Assembly (NCBI RefSeq): GCF_023023025.1
Contig: NZ_CP095481.1
Coordinates: 7,949,001-8,013,000 of the forward strand
Origin: Amycolatopsis sp. WQ 127309
Lineage (GTDB): Bacteria > Actinomycetota > Actinomycetes > Mycobacteriales > Pseudonocardiaceae
Reading direction: 5' to 3'
Length of the DNA stretch: 64,000 nt
The translations under genes and the position numbers were made by a program. How positions within the stretch are numbered: position 1 is the stretch's first letter; each line of letters opens with the position of its first letter. Positions 7,463-15,466 of this stretch are shown piece after piece. Under the pieces are notes generated by a model. That model worked only from the letters and a program-made list of their open reading frames with translations, was not told the DNA's origin and ran no database searches.

Positions 7463-8332
7463 GTGGAATTCCTCCGACCCGCCTCGCTGGCCGACGCGCT
7501 CGCCGCGAAGGCCGCGAACCCCGGCGCGGTCCCCCTCGCCGGCGGCACGGACGTGATGGTCGAGATCAACTTCGACCACCGCCGTCCCGAAGCGCTGCTC
7601 GACCTCGGCCGCGTCGCCGAGCTGCACGAGCACGGCACCGACGGCGGCCGCATCCGGATCGGGGCCGCCGTGCCCTACACCCGGATCATCACCGAACTGG
7701 GTGCGCAGCTGCCCGGCCTCGCGATGGCGTCGCGGACCGTCGGCTCGCCGCAGATCCGCAACCGCGGTTCCGTGGGCGGCAACCTCGGCGCAGCTTCGCC
7801 TGCGGGCGACTCGCACCCGGCGTTGCTCGCGGCCGACGCGGAGGTCGAGATCGCCTCGGTACGCGGCACCCGGATCGTCGCGGCGAAGGACTTCTACGTA
7901 GGGGTCAAGAAGAACGTCCTGGAGCCGGACGAGCTCATCACGGGCGTGCTGCTGGAACCGGCCACCGGGCCCCAGCAGTTCAGCAAGATCGGCACCCGCA
8001 ACGCGATGGTCATCGCCGTCGCCGCCTTCGGGCTGGCGCTGCACCCCGCCGAAAAGCGGGTCGGCACCGGTATCGGCTCGGCCGCGCCGACACCCCGGCG
8101 GGCCCTGGACGCCGAAGTGTTCCTGGCCGGTGAGCTGGACTGGGACTCACCCCGAGCGCTGACAGACTCCGTCAAACGCCGCTTCGGCGACCTGGTCGCG
8201 TCGGCGGCTTCGCCGATCGACGACGTCCGGGGGAGCGCCGCCTACCGGCGTCACGCCCTGAGCGTGATGGCGCGGCGCACCCTGACCTGGGCCTGGGGCG
8301 AATACTGCGAAGGGAGCGCGAAGTGCGCGTGA
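7463..8332 (+). CDS. pucC: Xanthine dehydrogenase FAD-binding subunit
   Basis: A 289-residue subunit of the molybdenum hydroxylase that oxidises hypoxanthine and xanthine to urate. The FAD-binding signature PLAGGTDVMVEI is near residue 28, and RTVGSPQIRNRGSVGGNLGA is the second flavin-contact motif, followed by the CO-dehydrogenase-flavoprotein C-terminal domain. The GTG start at 7463 has AAAGGA nine bases upstream and lies inside a TCCACAGTGGA palindrome. The gene overlaps the next by 10 bp. PucC is the B. subtilis name for this subunit type. Confidence 0.9.
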   Translation: MEFLRPASLADALAAKAANPGAVPLAGGTDVMVEINFDHRRPEALLDLGRVAELHEHGTDGGRIRIGAAVPYTRIITELGAQLPGLAMASRTVGSPQIRNRGSVGGNLGAASPAGDSHPALLAADAEVEIASVRGTRIVAAKDFYVGVKKNVLEPDELITGVLLEPATGPQQFSKIGTRNAMVIAVAAFGLALHPAEKRVGTGIGSAAPTPRRALDAEVFLAGELDWDSPRALTDSVKRRFGDLVASAASPIDDVRGSAAYRRHALSVMARRTLTWAWGEYCEGSAKCA

Positions 8333-8793
8333 ACGTCACCGTCAACGGCGAACCCCGCCGGGCGGACAACGTCTGGGAAGGCGAAAGCCTGCTCTACGTG
8401 CTGCGCGAGCGGCTCGGCCTGCCGGGCTCGAAGAACGCCTGTGAGCAGGGCGAATGCGGCTCGTGCACGGTCTACGTCGACGGCGTCCCCGCCTGCGCCT
8501 GCCTGGTCGCGGCCGGGCAGGCCGAGGGCCGCGACGTCGTCACGGTCGAAGGCCTCGCCGAGGGCGACACGCTCGACCCGGTCCAGGAGTCCTTTGTGGA
8601 GCAGGGTGCCGTCCAGTGCGGTTTCTGCACGCCGGGTCTGCTGGTCGCCGCGCACGACCTGATCGAGCGCGTCCCCGACCCCAGCGACGTCGAGATCCGC
8701 GAGGCGCTGGCCGGGAACCTCTGCCGCTGCACCGGGTACGAGAAGATCCTGGACGCGGTCCGCGACGCCGCCGCGAAGAAGGCGCTCCGATGA
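8323..8793 (+). CDS. pucE: Xanthine dehydrogenase 2Fe-2S subunit
   Basis: A 156-residue electron-transfer subunit with two [2Fe-2S] clusters. The plant-ferredoxin-like domain has CEQGECGSC plus a further Cys in VPACACL; the C-terminal four-helix domain has QCGFCTPG and LCRCTGY. This is the complete ligand set of the xanthine oxidase family small subunit. It starts with GTG inside the end of the FAD subunit gene and its stop overlaps the start of the molybdenum subunit gene (ATGA), so the three subunits are translated together. Confidence 0.93.
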   Translation: MRVNVTVNGEPRRADNVWEGESLLYVLRERLGLPGSKNACEQGECGSCTVYVDGVPACACLVAAGQAEGRDVVTVEGLAEGDTLDPVQESFVEQGAVQCGFCTPGLLVAAHDLIERVPDPSDVEIREALAGNLCRCTGYEKILDAVRDAAAKKALR

Positions 8794-11081
8794 GCGCCCC
8801 GGCCCGCTCCCCGCAGGGGCTGCAGGACACGATCGCCGGCGGCATCGGCGAGAGCCCGCTGCGCCCGGACGGCACGCTCAAGGTGCGCGGCGAGTTCGCC
8901 TACTCCTCCGACCTGTGGCACGAGGACATGCTGTGGGGCGCCACCCTGCGCAGCCCGCACCCGCACGCCCGGATCGTCCGCCTCGACGTCTCCCGCGCAC
9001 TGGCCCAGCCGGGCGTGCACGCGGTGCTCACCCATGAGGACGTACCCGGCGAGAACGTCTACGGCCTCAAGTACCAGGACACCCCGGCGCTGGCCGGCGA
9101 CCTGGTCCGCTACCAGGGCGAACCGGTCGCGATCCTGGCCGCGGACCACCCGGAGATCGCGCGGCAGGCGCTCAAGGAGATCGTCGTCGAGTACGACGTC
9201 CTCGAGCCCATCACCGATCCCGAGCGGGCCGCGCACGACGACACCCTGCCGAAGCTGCACCCCGGCGGGAACCTGGTCCGCCACCAGCGGATCGTCAAGG
9301 GCGACCCGGCCGCGACGGCCGACGTCGTGGTCTCCGGAGTCTACGAGATCGGCATGCAGGACCAGGCGTTCCTCGGCCCGGAGTCGGGCCTCGCGGTGCC
9401 GGCCGAGGACGGCGGCGTCGACCTCTACTTGGCCACTCAGTGGCTGCACGTCGATCAGCGGCAGACAGCCAAGGCGCTCGGCCTGCCGCTGGAGAAGGTG
9501 CGGCTGACGCTGTCGGGCGTCGGCGGCGCGTTCGGCGGCCGCGAGGACCTGTCGATGCAGATCCACTCGTGCATGCTCGCGCTGCGCACCGGCCGTCCGG
9601 TGAAGATGAGCTACAACCGGCTGGAGTCGTTCTTCGGGCACGTCCACCGCCACCCGGCGAAGATGTACTACGAGCACGGCGCCACCCGCGACGGCAAGCT
9701 CGTCTACGTCCGCGCGAAGATGTACTTCGACGGCGGTGCGTACGCGTCGAAGACCCCGGTCGTGGTCGGCAACGGCACCACACTGAGCGTCGGTCCGTAC
9801 GACGTGCCCAACGCGCACATCGAGGGCTGGGGCGTCTACACCAACAACCCGACCTGCGGCGCGATGCGCGGGCTCGGCGCGGTGCAGCCGACGTACGCCT
9901 ACGAGTCCCAAATGGACAAACTGGCCGCCGCGCTCGGTTTGGACCCGGCCGAACTGCGGATCCGCAACGCGCTGAGCGAAGGGTCCACTGTGGTCACCGG
10001 CCAGGTGGTCGACTTCCCGGCACCGGTGGCCGAGCTGGTCCAGCGGGTCCGCGACCTGCCGCTGCCGCCGGAGCCCACGGGCGAACGCGACATCCGCGAC
10101 CTGCCCGGCGGCGCGTCCAACACCACCCACGGCGAAGGCGTCGTGCGCGGCATCGGCTACGGCGTCACGATCAAGAACATCTCCTACGCCGAGGGCCTCG
10201 ACGACTACTCGACCGCCCGCGTGCGGCTGGAGGTGATCGGCGGCGAGCCGGTCGCGCTGGTGCACACCGCGGCCGCCGAGGTCGGCCAGGGCCTGGTGAC
10301 GCTGCAGCAGCAGATCGCCCGCACCGAACTGGGGCTGACGCGGGTGAGCGTGCACCCGGCCGACACGAGCGTCGGCGACGCGGGCTCCAGCTCGGCGTCC
10401 CGCCAGACCTACGTCACCGGCGGCGCGGTCCGCAACGCCTGCCGCGCGGTCGCCGACGCGGTGTACGCCCGGCTCGGCCTGTCGTCCGAAGGCATGTCCC
10501 TGACGGGCGGAAAGGTTGTCGCGGCCGACGGTGAGGTGGTCGCCGACCTCGCCGAGCTGCTGGGGGAGACCGCGATCGAGGAGACCCGCGAGTTCCACCA
10601 CCGCAAGACCTACCCGCTCGACCCGGAGACCGGCCAGGGCGACGCCCACGTGCAGTACGGTTTCTCGGCCCACCGCGCGGTCGTCGACGTCGACCTGGAC
10701 CTCGGCCTGGTCAAGGTGGTGCAGCTGGACTGCGCCCAGGACGTCGGCAAGGCGATGAACCCGGACGCCGTCGTCGCCCAGATCCAGGGCGGCTCGGCCC
10801 AGGGCCTCGGGCTCGCGGTGATGGAGGAGATCCTGGTCAAGGACGGGAAGGTGCGGAACCCGTCGTTCACCGACTACCTGATCCCGACCATCCTCGACAT
10901 GCCGCCGATGCGCGTCGACGTCCTCGAACGGCCCGACCCGCACGCGCCCTACGGCGTCCGCGGCGTCGGCGAACCACCCACGATCTCCGCCACGCCGGCG
11001 ATCGCCAACGCCATCCGCGCGGCCACCGGCCTCGAGCTGCCGCGCGTCCCCATCCGCCCCGAACACATCACTGGAGTCTGA
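8790..11081 (+). CDS. pucD: Xanthine dehydrogenase molybdopterin-binding subunit
   Basis: A 763-residue catalytic subunit carrying the molybdopterin cytosine dinucleotide cofactor. Visible motifs are GGAFGGREDLSMQIHSCMLA (cofactor loop), AMRGLGAVQPTYAYESQMD, EVGQGLVTLQQQIA, and near the C terminus GVRGVGEPPTISATPAIANA, whose Glu matches the catalytic base. Its length is normal for a separate large subunit. The N terminus (IAGGIGESPLRPDGTLKVRGE) resembles the PucD-type xanthine dehydrogenase branch, and a guanine deaminase one base downstream supports a purine substrate. Confidence 0.92.
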   Translation: MSAPARSPQGLQDTIAGGIGESPLRPDGTLKVRGEFAYSSDLWHEDMLWGATLRSPHPHARIVRLDVSRALAQPGVHAVLTHEDVPGENVYGLKYQDTPALAGDLVRYQGEPVAILAADHPEIARQALKEIVVEYDVLEPITDPERAAHDDTLPKLHPGGNLVRHQRIVKGDPAATADVVVSGVYEIGMQDQAFLGPESGLAVPAEDGGVDLYLATQWLHVDQRQTAKALGLPLEKVRLTLSGVGGAFGGREDLSMQIHSCMLALRTGRPVKMSYNRLESFFGHVHRHPAKMYYEHGATRDGKLVYVRAKMYFDGGAYASKTPVVVGNGTTLSVGPYDVPNAHIEGWGVYTNNPTCGAMRGLGAVQPTYAYESQMDKLAAALGLDPAELRIRNALSEGSTVVTGQVVDFPAPVAELVQRVRDLPLPPEPTGERDIRDLPGGASNTTHGEGVVRGIGYGVTIKNISYAEGLDDYSTARVRLEVIGGEPVALVHTAAAEVGQGLVTLQQQIARTELGLTRVSVHPADTSVGDAGSSSASRQTYVTGGAVRNACRAVADAVYARLGLSSEGMSLTGGKVVAADGEVVADLAELLGETAIEETREFHHRKTYPLDPETGQGDAHVQYGFSAHRAVVDVDLDLGLVKVVQLDCAQDVGKAMNPDAVVAQIQGGSAQGLGLAVMEEILVKDGKVRNPSFTDYLIPTILDMPPMRVDVLERPDPHAPYGVRGVGEPPTISATPAIANAIRAATGLELPRVPIRPEHITGV

Positions 11082-11082
11082 G

Positions 11083-11565
11083 ATGACCACGTCGATTTCC
11101 GCCGAGCAGGAGTGGCTGGCGGAAGCCATCCGCATCGCGGAGACCAACGTCGCGAACGGCGGCGGCCCGTTCGGCGCGCTGATCGTGCGGGACGGCGAGA
11201 TCGTCTCGACCGGCGTCAACCGCGTCACCGCGAACCTCGACCCGACCGCGCACGCCGAGGTCGTCGCCATCCGCGCGGCCTGCCAGGCGCTGGGCGTGTT
11301 CAAGCTGGACGGCTGCGTGCTCGTCTCCAGCTGCGAGCCGTGCCCGATGTGCCTGTCGTCGGCGCTGTGGGCGCGCGTCGACAAGGTCCTCTACGCCGCC
11401 GACCGCGACGACGCGGCCCGGGCCGGCTTCGACGACCGCGTGTTCTACGAACTCTTCGACCGTCCTCGGGAGACCTGGACGGTCCCCGTGACCCGGCTGT
11501 CCACAACGGACGGTTTCGCGCCTTTCGCGGCCTGGCTCGACAAGAGCGACCGCACCGACTACTGA
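11083..11565 (+). CDS. guaD: Nucleoside/guanine deaminase (CMP-dCMP deaminase fold)
   Basis: A 160-residue zinc hydrolase. The active-site signatures are TAHAEVVAI (His ligand and catalytic Glu) and SSCEPCPMC (two Cys ligands). Size and the N-terminal GGPFGALIVRDGEIVSTGVN match guanine deaminases of the B. subtilis GuaD type, which turn guanine into xanthine, the substrate of the dehydrogenase encoded just upstream. Only one base separates it from that gene. A related tRNA-adenosine or cytosine deaminase role is less likely in this setting. Confidence 0.88.
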   Translation: MTTSISAEQEWLAEAIRIAETNVANGGGPFGALIVRDGEIVSTGVNRVTANLDPTAHAEVVAIRAACQALGVFKLDGCVLVSSCEPCPMCLSSALWARVDKVLYAADRDDAARAGFDDRVFYELFDRPRETWTVPVTRLSTTDGFAPFAAWLDKSDRTDY

Positions 11566-11690
11566 CCTCACCGCTTACTGACCCACAAGGCCAGCTGACC
11601 GGAGCATTCCCGAAGAGATCGTCCCGCTCGCCCAGGCACGGTGTTGTGCCTTGGCCTGGCCGAGCACACCCACCGGCAAGGGCAGGACGC

Positions 11691-13145
11691 ATGACCCAGG
11701 CAGAAATCCAGGACCCCGTACGCGACGAAGTACCCGAACCGCCACCCGGCCGCAGGACACTGCTGGACCGGCTGTTCGAGATCCGCGCCCGGCAGAGCAC
11801 GATCGGCCGCGAAGTCCGCGGCGGCCTCACGACGTTCGTCGCGATGGCGTACATCGTGCTGCTTAACCCGCTCATCCTCGGCGCCGCCACCGACATCACC
11901 GGCGCCCGGCTGTCCGCCGCGCAGGTCACGACGGCGACCGCGCTGGCCGCCGCCGTGATGACGATCCTGATGGGCGTCGTCGGCAACGCGCCCCTCGCGC
12001 TGGCCGCCGGCCTCGGCATCAACGGCATCGTCGCGTTCCAGATGGCGCCGACGATGACCTGGCCCCAGGCGTTCGGGCTGGTCGTGCTCGAAGGCGTCTG
12101 CATCGTGCTGATGGCCGTCAGCGGCGTCCGCGAACGGATCATGAACGCCATCCCGCGGCCGCTCAAGACCGCGATCACCGTCGGCATCGGGCTCTACATC
12201 GCGCTGGTCGGCCTGGTCAGCGCCGGGTTCGTGACCCGGGTGCCGGACGCGGCGGAGACGACCGTCCCGGTGCGCCTCGGGGCGAGCGGGCACCTGCACG
12301 GCTGGCCGATCGTGGTGTTCTGCTTCGGTCTGCTGCTGATGATCGTGCTGATGGCGCGCAAGGTCCCGGGCGCGGTGCTGATCAGCATCGGCGTGGCGAC
12401 GGTGTTCGCCGTCGTGCTGCACGAGGGGTTCGGCGTCGGCGGCTGGGGCCTCACCTCCCCGGCACTGCCCGACCACGTCGTCGCGGCGCCGGACTTCGGG
12501 TTGTTCGGCCACATCGACCTGTTCGGCGGGTTCGCCTCGGCGGGTGCGCTCGCGGCCACGGTCTTCCTGTTCACGCTGGTGCTGTCCGGGTTCTTCGACG
12601 CGATGGGCACGATCACCAGCGTCTCCGACGAGGCCGGCCTGTCGAAGAACGGCAAGGTGCCCCGGATGGGCCGGATCCTGCTGGTCGACGGCGCGGGCGC
12701 GATCGCCGGCGGCGTCACCGGCTCGTCGCCGAACACGGTGTTCCTGGAGTCCGCGGCCGGCGTCGGGGAGGGCGCCCGGACGGGCCTCGCCAGCGTCGTC
12801 ACCGGCCTGCTGTTCGCTGGGACGCTGCTGTTCACCCCGCTCGCCGGGGTCGTCCCGGCCCAGGCCGCGGCGCCCGCGCTGGTCGTCATCGGCGGCATGA
12901 TGGTCGCGCAGTGCCGCAACATCCCGTGGCACGACCCGGACTACACGATCCCGGTGTTCCTGACCGCGGCCCTGATCCCGTTCACCTACTCGATCACCAA
13001 CGGCGTCGGCGCCGGCCTGATCGCGTTCGTGCTGATCAAGATCGGCCGCGGCAAGTGGCGCGAAGCCGGCTGGCTGCTTTCGCTGCTGGCCCTGGTGTTC
13101 GCGGTGTACTTCGCCGTCGATGGCGTCGAAGCCCTCTTCCGTTAG
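11691..13145 (+). CDS. NCS2 family purine permease, AzgA type
   Basis: A 484-residue membrane protein with about 13-14 helices. AzgA-branch signatures include EVRGGLTTFVAMAYIVLLNP, GLGINGIVAF, GFFDAMGTITSVSDEAGL and SSPNTVFLESAAGVGEGARTG (substrate-site helices 3 and 10). AzgA-like proteins import adenine, hypoxanthine or guanine with protons, consistent with the upstream genes. The ATG at 11691 is preceded by AAGGGCAGG. The 125-base gap from guaD contains an imperfect stem around AGGCAC/GTGCCT (11634-11651), perhaps a processing or partial termination site. Confidence 0.9.
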   Translation: MTQAEIQDPVRDEVPEPPPGRRTLLDRLFEIRARQSTIGREVRGGLTTFVAMAYIVLLNPLILGAATDITGARLSAAQVTTATALAAAVMTILMGVVGNAPLALAAGLGINGIVAFQMAPTMTWPQAFGLVVLEGVCIVLMAVSGVRERIMNAIPRPLKTAITVGIGLYIALVGLVSAGFVTRVPDAAETTVPVRLGASGHLHGWPIVVFCFGLLLMIVLMARKVPGAVLISIGVATVFAVVLHEGFGVGGWGLTSPALPDHVVAAPDFGLFGHIDLFGGFASAGALAATVFLFTLVLSGFFDAMGTITSVSDEAGLSKNGKVPRMGRILLVDGAGAIAGGVTGSSPNTVFLESAAGVGEGARTGLASVVTGLLFAGTLLFTPLAGVVPAQAAAPALVVIGGMMVAQCRNIPWHDPDYTIPVFLTAALIPFTYSITNGVGAGLIAFVLIKIGRGKWREAGWLLSLLALVFAVYFAVDGVEALFR

Positions 13146-13154
13146 GAGTTCCCG

Positions 13155-13532
13155 GTGGCCTTGATGTTCTTCAACGGCGGCGCCATGCGTGGCGAGCCGC
13201 TGCACCACCTGCTCGACGGCTCGCCGTTCGTGACGAGCGCCAAGACCGCGCCGAAGTACCGGTTCTACGCCGTCGGCGAGCAGTGCCCGGCGCTGTACCC
13301 GGTGTCGCACGGCGGCGCGGCGGTGACCGGCGAGGTGTACGACGTCTCGCTGGACACGTTGCGGGACAAGGTACTCCCGTCCGAACCGCACGAGCTGGAG
13401 CTGGGTGTGGTGGAGCTGGCCGACGGCAGCTCGGCGTTCGCGATGCTGCTGCGGCGGCCCTACACCTCGCACGTCGCCCTGCGGGACATCACCGAGGTCG
13501 GCGACTGGCGGGCGTACAAGGCGAGCGCGTGA
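13155..13532 (+). CDS. Stand-alone AtzF-C / gamma-glutamylcyclotransferase-fold protein
   Basis: A 125-residue protein beginning FFNGGAMRGEPLHHLL and continuing TAPKYRFYAVGEQCPALYP and GGAAVTGEVYDVSLDTL. This is the pattern of the C-terminal domain of allophanate hydrolase (AtzF), related in fold to gamma-glutamylcyclotransferase-like proteins. Here it stands alone without the amidase part. In allophanate hydrolase the domain decarboxylates N-carboxycarbamate in urea breakdown, so a role in late purine nitrogen recovery is plausible but unproven. GTG start with AGGAG seven bases upstream; the stop overlaps the glycerate kinase start (GTGA). Confidence 0.75.
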   Translation: MALMFFNGGAMRGEPLHHLLDGSPFVTSAKTAPKYRFYAVGEQCPALYPVSHGGAAVTGEVYDVSLDTLRDKVLPSEPHELELGVVELADGSSAFAMLLRRPYTSHVALRDITEVGDWRAYKASA

Positions 13533-14629
13533 GGGTCCTGGTCGCGCCCGACAAGTTCAAGGGGTCGCTGACCGCGGCCGAGGTGGCGTCGGCGGTGGCC
13601 CAGGGCCTCGCCGACGTCCACCCAGCGCTCGCGGTGCGGTGCCTCCCGGTGGCGGACGGCGGTGACGGCACGGTCGACGCGGTCGTCGCCGCCGGCTTCC
13701 GCCGGGTGCGGGTGCCGGCGCGCGGGCCGACCGGCTGGCCGCTGACGGCGTGTTACGCGGTGCGCGGTGACACCGCCGTCGTGGAACTGGCTGAGGCGTC
13801 CGGGCTGCACCGCCTGCCCGGCGCGCCGGCGCCGCTCGACGCCACCAGCGCGGGCACCGGCGACGTCATCGCGGCCGCCCTGCGCGCGGGGTGCCGCCGG
13901 ATCGTCCTCGGCGTCGGCGGCAGCGCCTGCACCGACGGCGGCGCCGGGATGCTGGCGGTCCTGGGCGCCCGGCTCCTGGACGGTGCGGGCCGTGAGCTGC
14001 CGCCCGGCGGGGCGGCCCTGAGCCGGCTCGCCGCGCTCGACCTGTCCGGTCTGGACCCGCGGTTGTCCGAAGTGGACATCGAGCTGGCGAGCGACGTCGA
14101 CAACCCGTTGTTCGGCCGCAACGGTGCCGCTGTGGTCTACGGGCCCCAGAAAGGTGCCACGGCCGACGACGTCGAGGTGCTCGAGGAGGCGCTGCGGCAC
14201 TGGGCGTCCCACGCCGGCCCGGAGTTCGCCGGCCGCCCGGGCGCGGGCGCGGCCGGGGGAGTGGGGTTCGCCGCGATGGCGGTGCTCGGCGCCCGGATGC
14301 GCCCGGGCATCGGGTTGCTGCTGGACCTTCTCGGCTTCGACGATGCCCTGGCCGGAGCGTCGCTGGTCGTCACCGGCGAGGGGTCGCTGGACCGGCAGAC
14401 GCTGTCGGGCAAGGCCCCGGCGGGCGTCGCGCGGGCCGCGGCGGACAAGGGCATCCCGTGCGTCGCGGTCGCCGGGCGTTGCCAACTGTCCACTGAGGAG
14501 CTTTCGGGCGCGGGCATTTCGGCCGCGTACGCGCTGACGGACCTCGAACCCGACCCGGCCCGCTGCATGGCCGACGCCTTCGCGCTGCTGCGGCGGTTGG
14601 CCCACCGGGTCGCGGTCGACCGGCTCTGA
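13529..14629 (+). CDS. glxK: Glycerate kinase
   Basis: A 366-residue kinase of the GarK/GlxK family that phosphorylates D-glycerate, the product of hyi/glxR/gcl. Signatures are VAPDKFKGSLTAAEVASAV at the N terminus, PVADGGDGTVDAV, GVGGSACTDGGAGML, VYGPQKGAT and VTGEGSLDRQTLSGKAP. The GTG start overlaps the preceding stop. Placing glycerate kinase at the end of the purine operon rather than with gcl links the two halves of purine-carbon assimilation, since purine ring breakdown ends in glyoxylate. Confidence 0.92.
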   Translation: MRVLVAPDKFKGSLTAAEVASAVAQGLADVHPALAVRCLPVADGGDGTVDAVVAAGFRRVRVPARGPTGWPLTACYAVRGDTAVVELAEASGLHRLPGAPAPLDATSAGTGDVIAAALRAGCRRIVLGVGGSACTDGGAGMLAVLGARLLDGAGRELPPGGAALSRLAALDLSGLDPRLSEVDIELASDVDNPLFGRNGAAVVYGPQKGATADDVEVLEEALRHWASHAGPEFAGRPGAGAAGGVGFAAMAVLGARMRPGIGLLLDLLGFDDALAGASLVVTGEGSLDRQTLSGKAPAGVARAAADKGIPCVAVAGRCQLSTEELSGAGISAAYALTDLEPDPARCMADAFALLRRLAHRVAVDRL

Positions 14630-14664
14630 ACAGCCGTTACGCCGATTTTGTTATCATCGGAACC

Positions 14665-15363
14665 ATGGCGACGAAGACGGCGGCGGACACCCGCGAGCGG
14701 ATCCTCGAGGCGGCGGCGGCCCTGCTGGTCGCCGAGGGCCGCGACGGTTTGTCGACCCGAGCGGTGAGTGCCGCGGCGGGCGTCCAGCCGCCGGCGCTGT
14801 ACCGGCTGTTCGGCGACAAGGACGGCCTCCTGGACGCGGTCGCGGCGTACGGCTTCGACGAGTACCTGACGAGCAAGCGCGAACTGGGCTCGACCGGCGA
14901 CGCGGTCGAGGACCTCCGGCGTGGCTGGGACCTCCACATCGAGTTCGGCTTGTCCCGCCCGGAGTTCTACGTCCTGATGTACGGCGACGCCCGCCCGGGC
15001 CGCACCTCCCCGGCGGCCCGCGAGGCGGAGGCGATGCTGCACACCATCGTCACGCGAGTCGCCGAAGCGGGCCGGCTGCGGGTGAGCGTCGAGCGCGCGG
15101 CACGGCTGGTCCACGCGACCGGCATGGGCGTGGTGCTGAACCAGATCGCGACGCCTGTGGAAGAACGCGACGCCGACCTGTCGGCGACGGCCCGCGAGAC
15201 GGTCCTGGCCCGGATCCTGACGGAGGAGTCGACGCCGTCGGGCGCGGACGACCTCCCGGGCCGGGCGATCGCGCTGCGGGCGGGGCTGGCCGGGACGACG
15301 GCGTTGACCGACGCCGAGCGGGTCCTGCTGTCCGAGTGGCTGGCCCGCATCGCCGACGCCTGA
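14665..15363 (+). CDS. TetR family transcriptional regulator
   Basis: A 232-residue repressor-type protein. The N-terminal HTH reads TRERILEAAAALLVAEGRDG, then VSAAAGVQPPALYRLFGDKDGLLDAVA. The ligand domain gives no clear subgroup. TATCAT (14652-14657) lies only seven bases before the ATG and there is no ribosome site, so the mRNA is probably leaderless. CCGAT/ATCGG halves flank this -10 (14642-14660), compatible with self-repression. The target is unknown; the genes on either side (glycerate kinase, GH15) have their own signals. Confidence 0.88.
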   Translation: MATKTAADTRERILEAAAALLVAEGRDGLSTRAVSAAAGVQPPALYRLFGDKDGLLDAVAAYGFDEYLTSKRELGSTGDAVEDLRRGWDLHIEFGLSRPEFYVLMYGDARPGRTSPAAREAEAMLHTIVTRVAEAGRLRVSVERAARLVHATGMGVVLNQIATPVEERDADLSATARETVLARILTEESTPSGADDLPGRAIALRAGLAGTTALTDAERVLLSEWLARIADA

Positions 15364-15392
15364 GGGCTGGATCGGTTCAGAACTAACGGACA

Positions 15393-15441
15393 TTGCCTGT
15401 CATCGCTCCGTGGCCCAATATGTTGCGGCCCGCAACATATT
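15393..15441 (+). promoter_or_regulatory. Promoter with 25-bp perfect palindrome before GH15 gene
   Basis: Two 12-base arms (15417-15428 and 15430-15441; core GTTGCGGCCCGCAAC) flank a single central C. A TTGCCT at 15393 and CAATAT at 15416 give a possible promoter with the palindrome covering the -10, the arrangement expected for a sugar-responsive repressor such as a LacI or ROK protein. No such regulator gene is adjacent. Confidence 0.65.
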
Positions 15442-15466
15442 GCGACAACGACGTCGGAGGGTCCCG

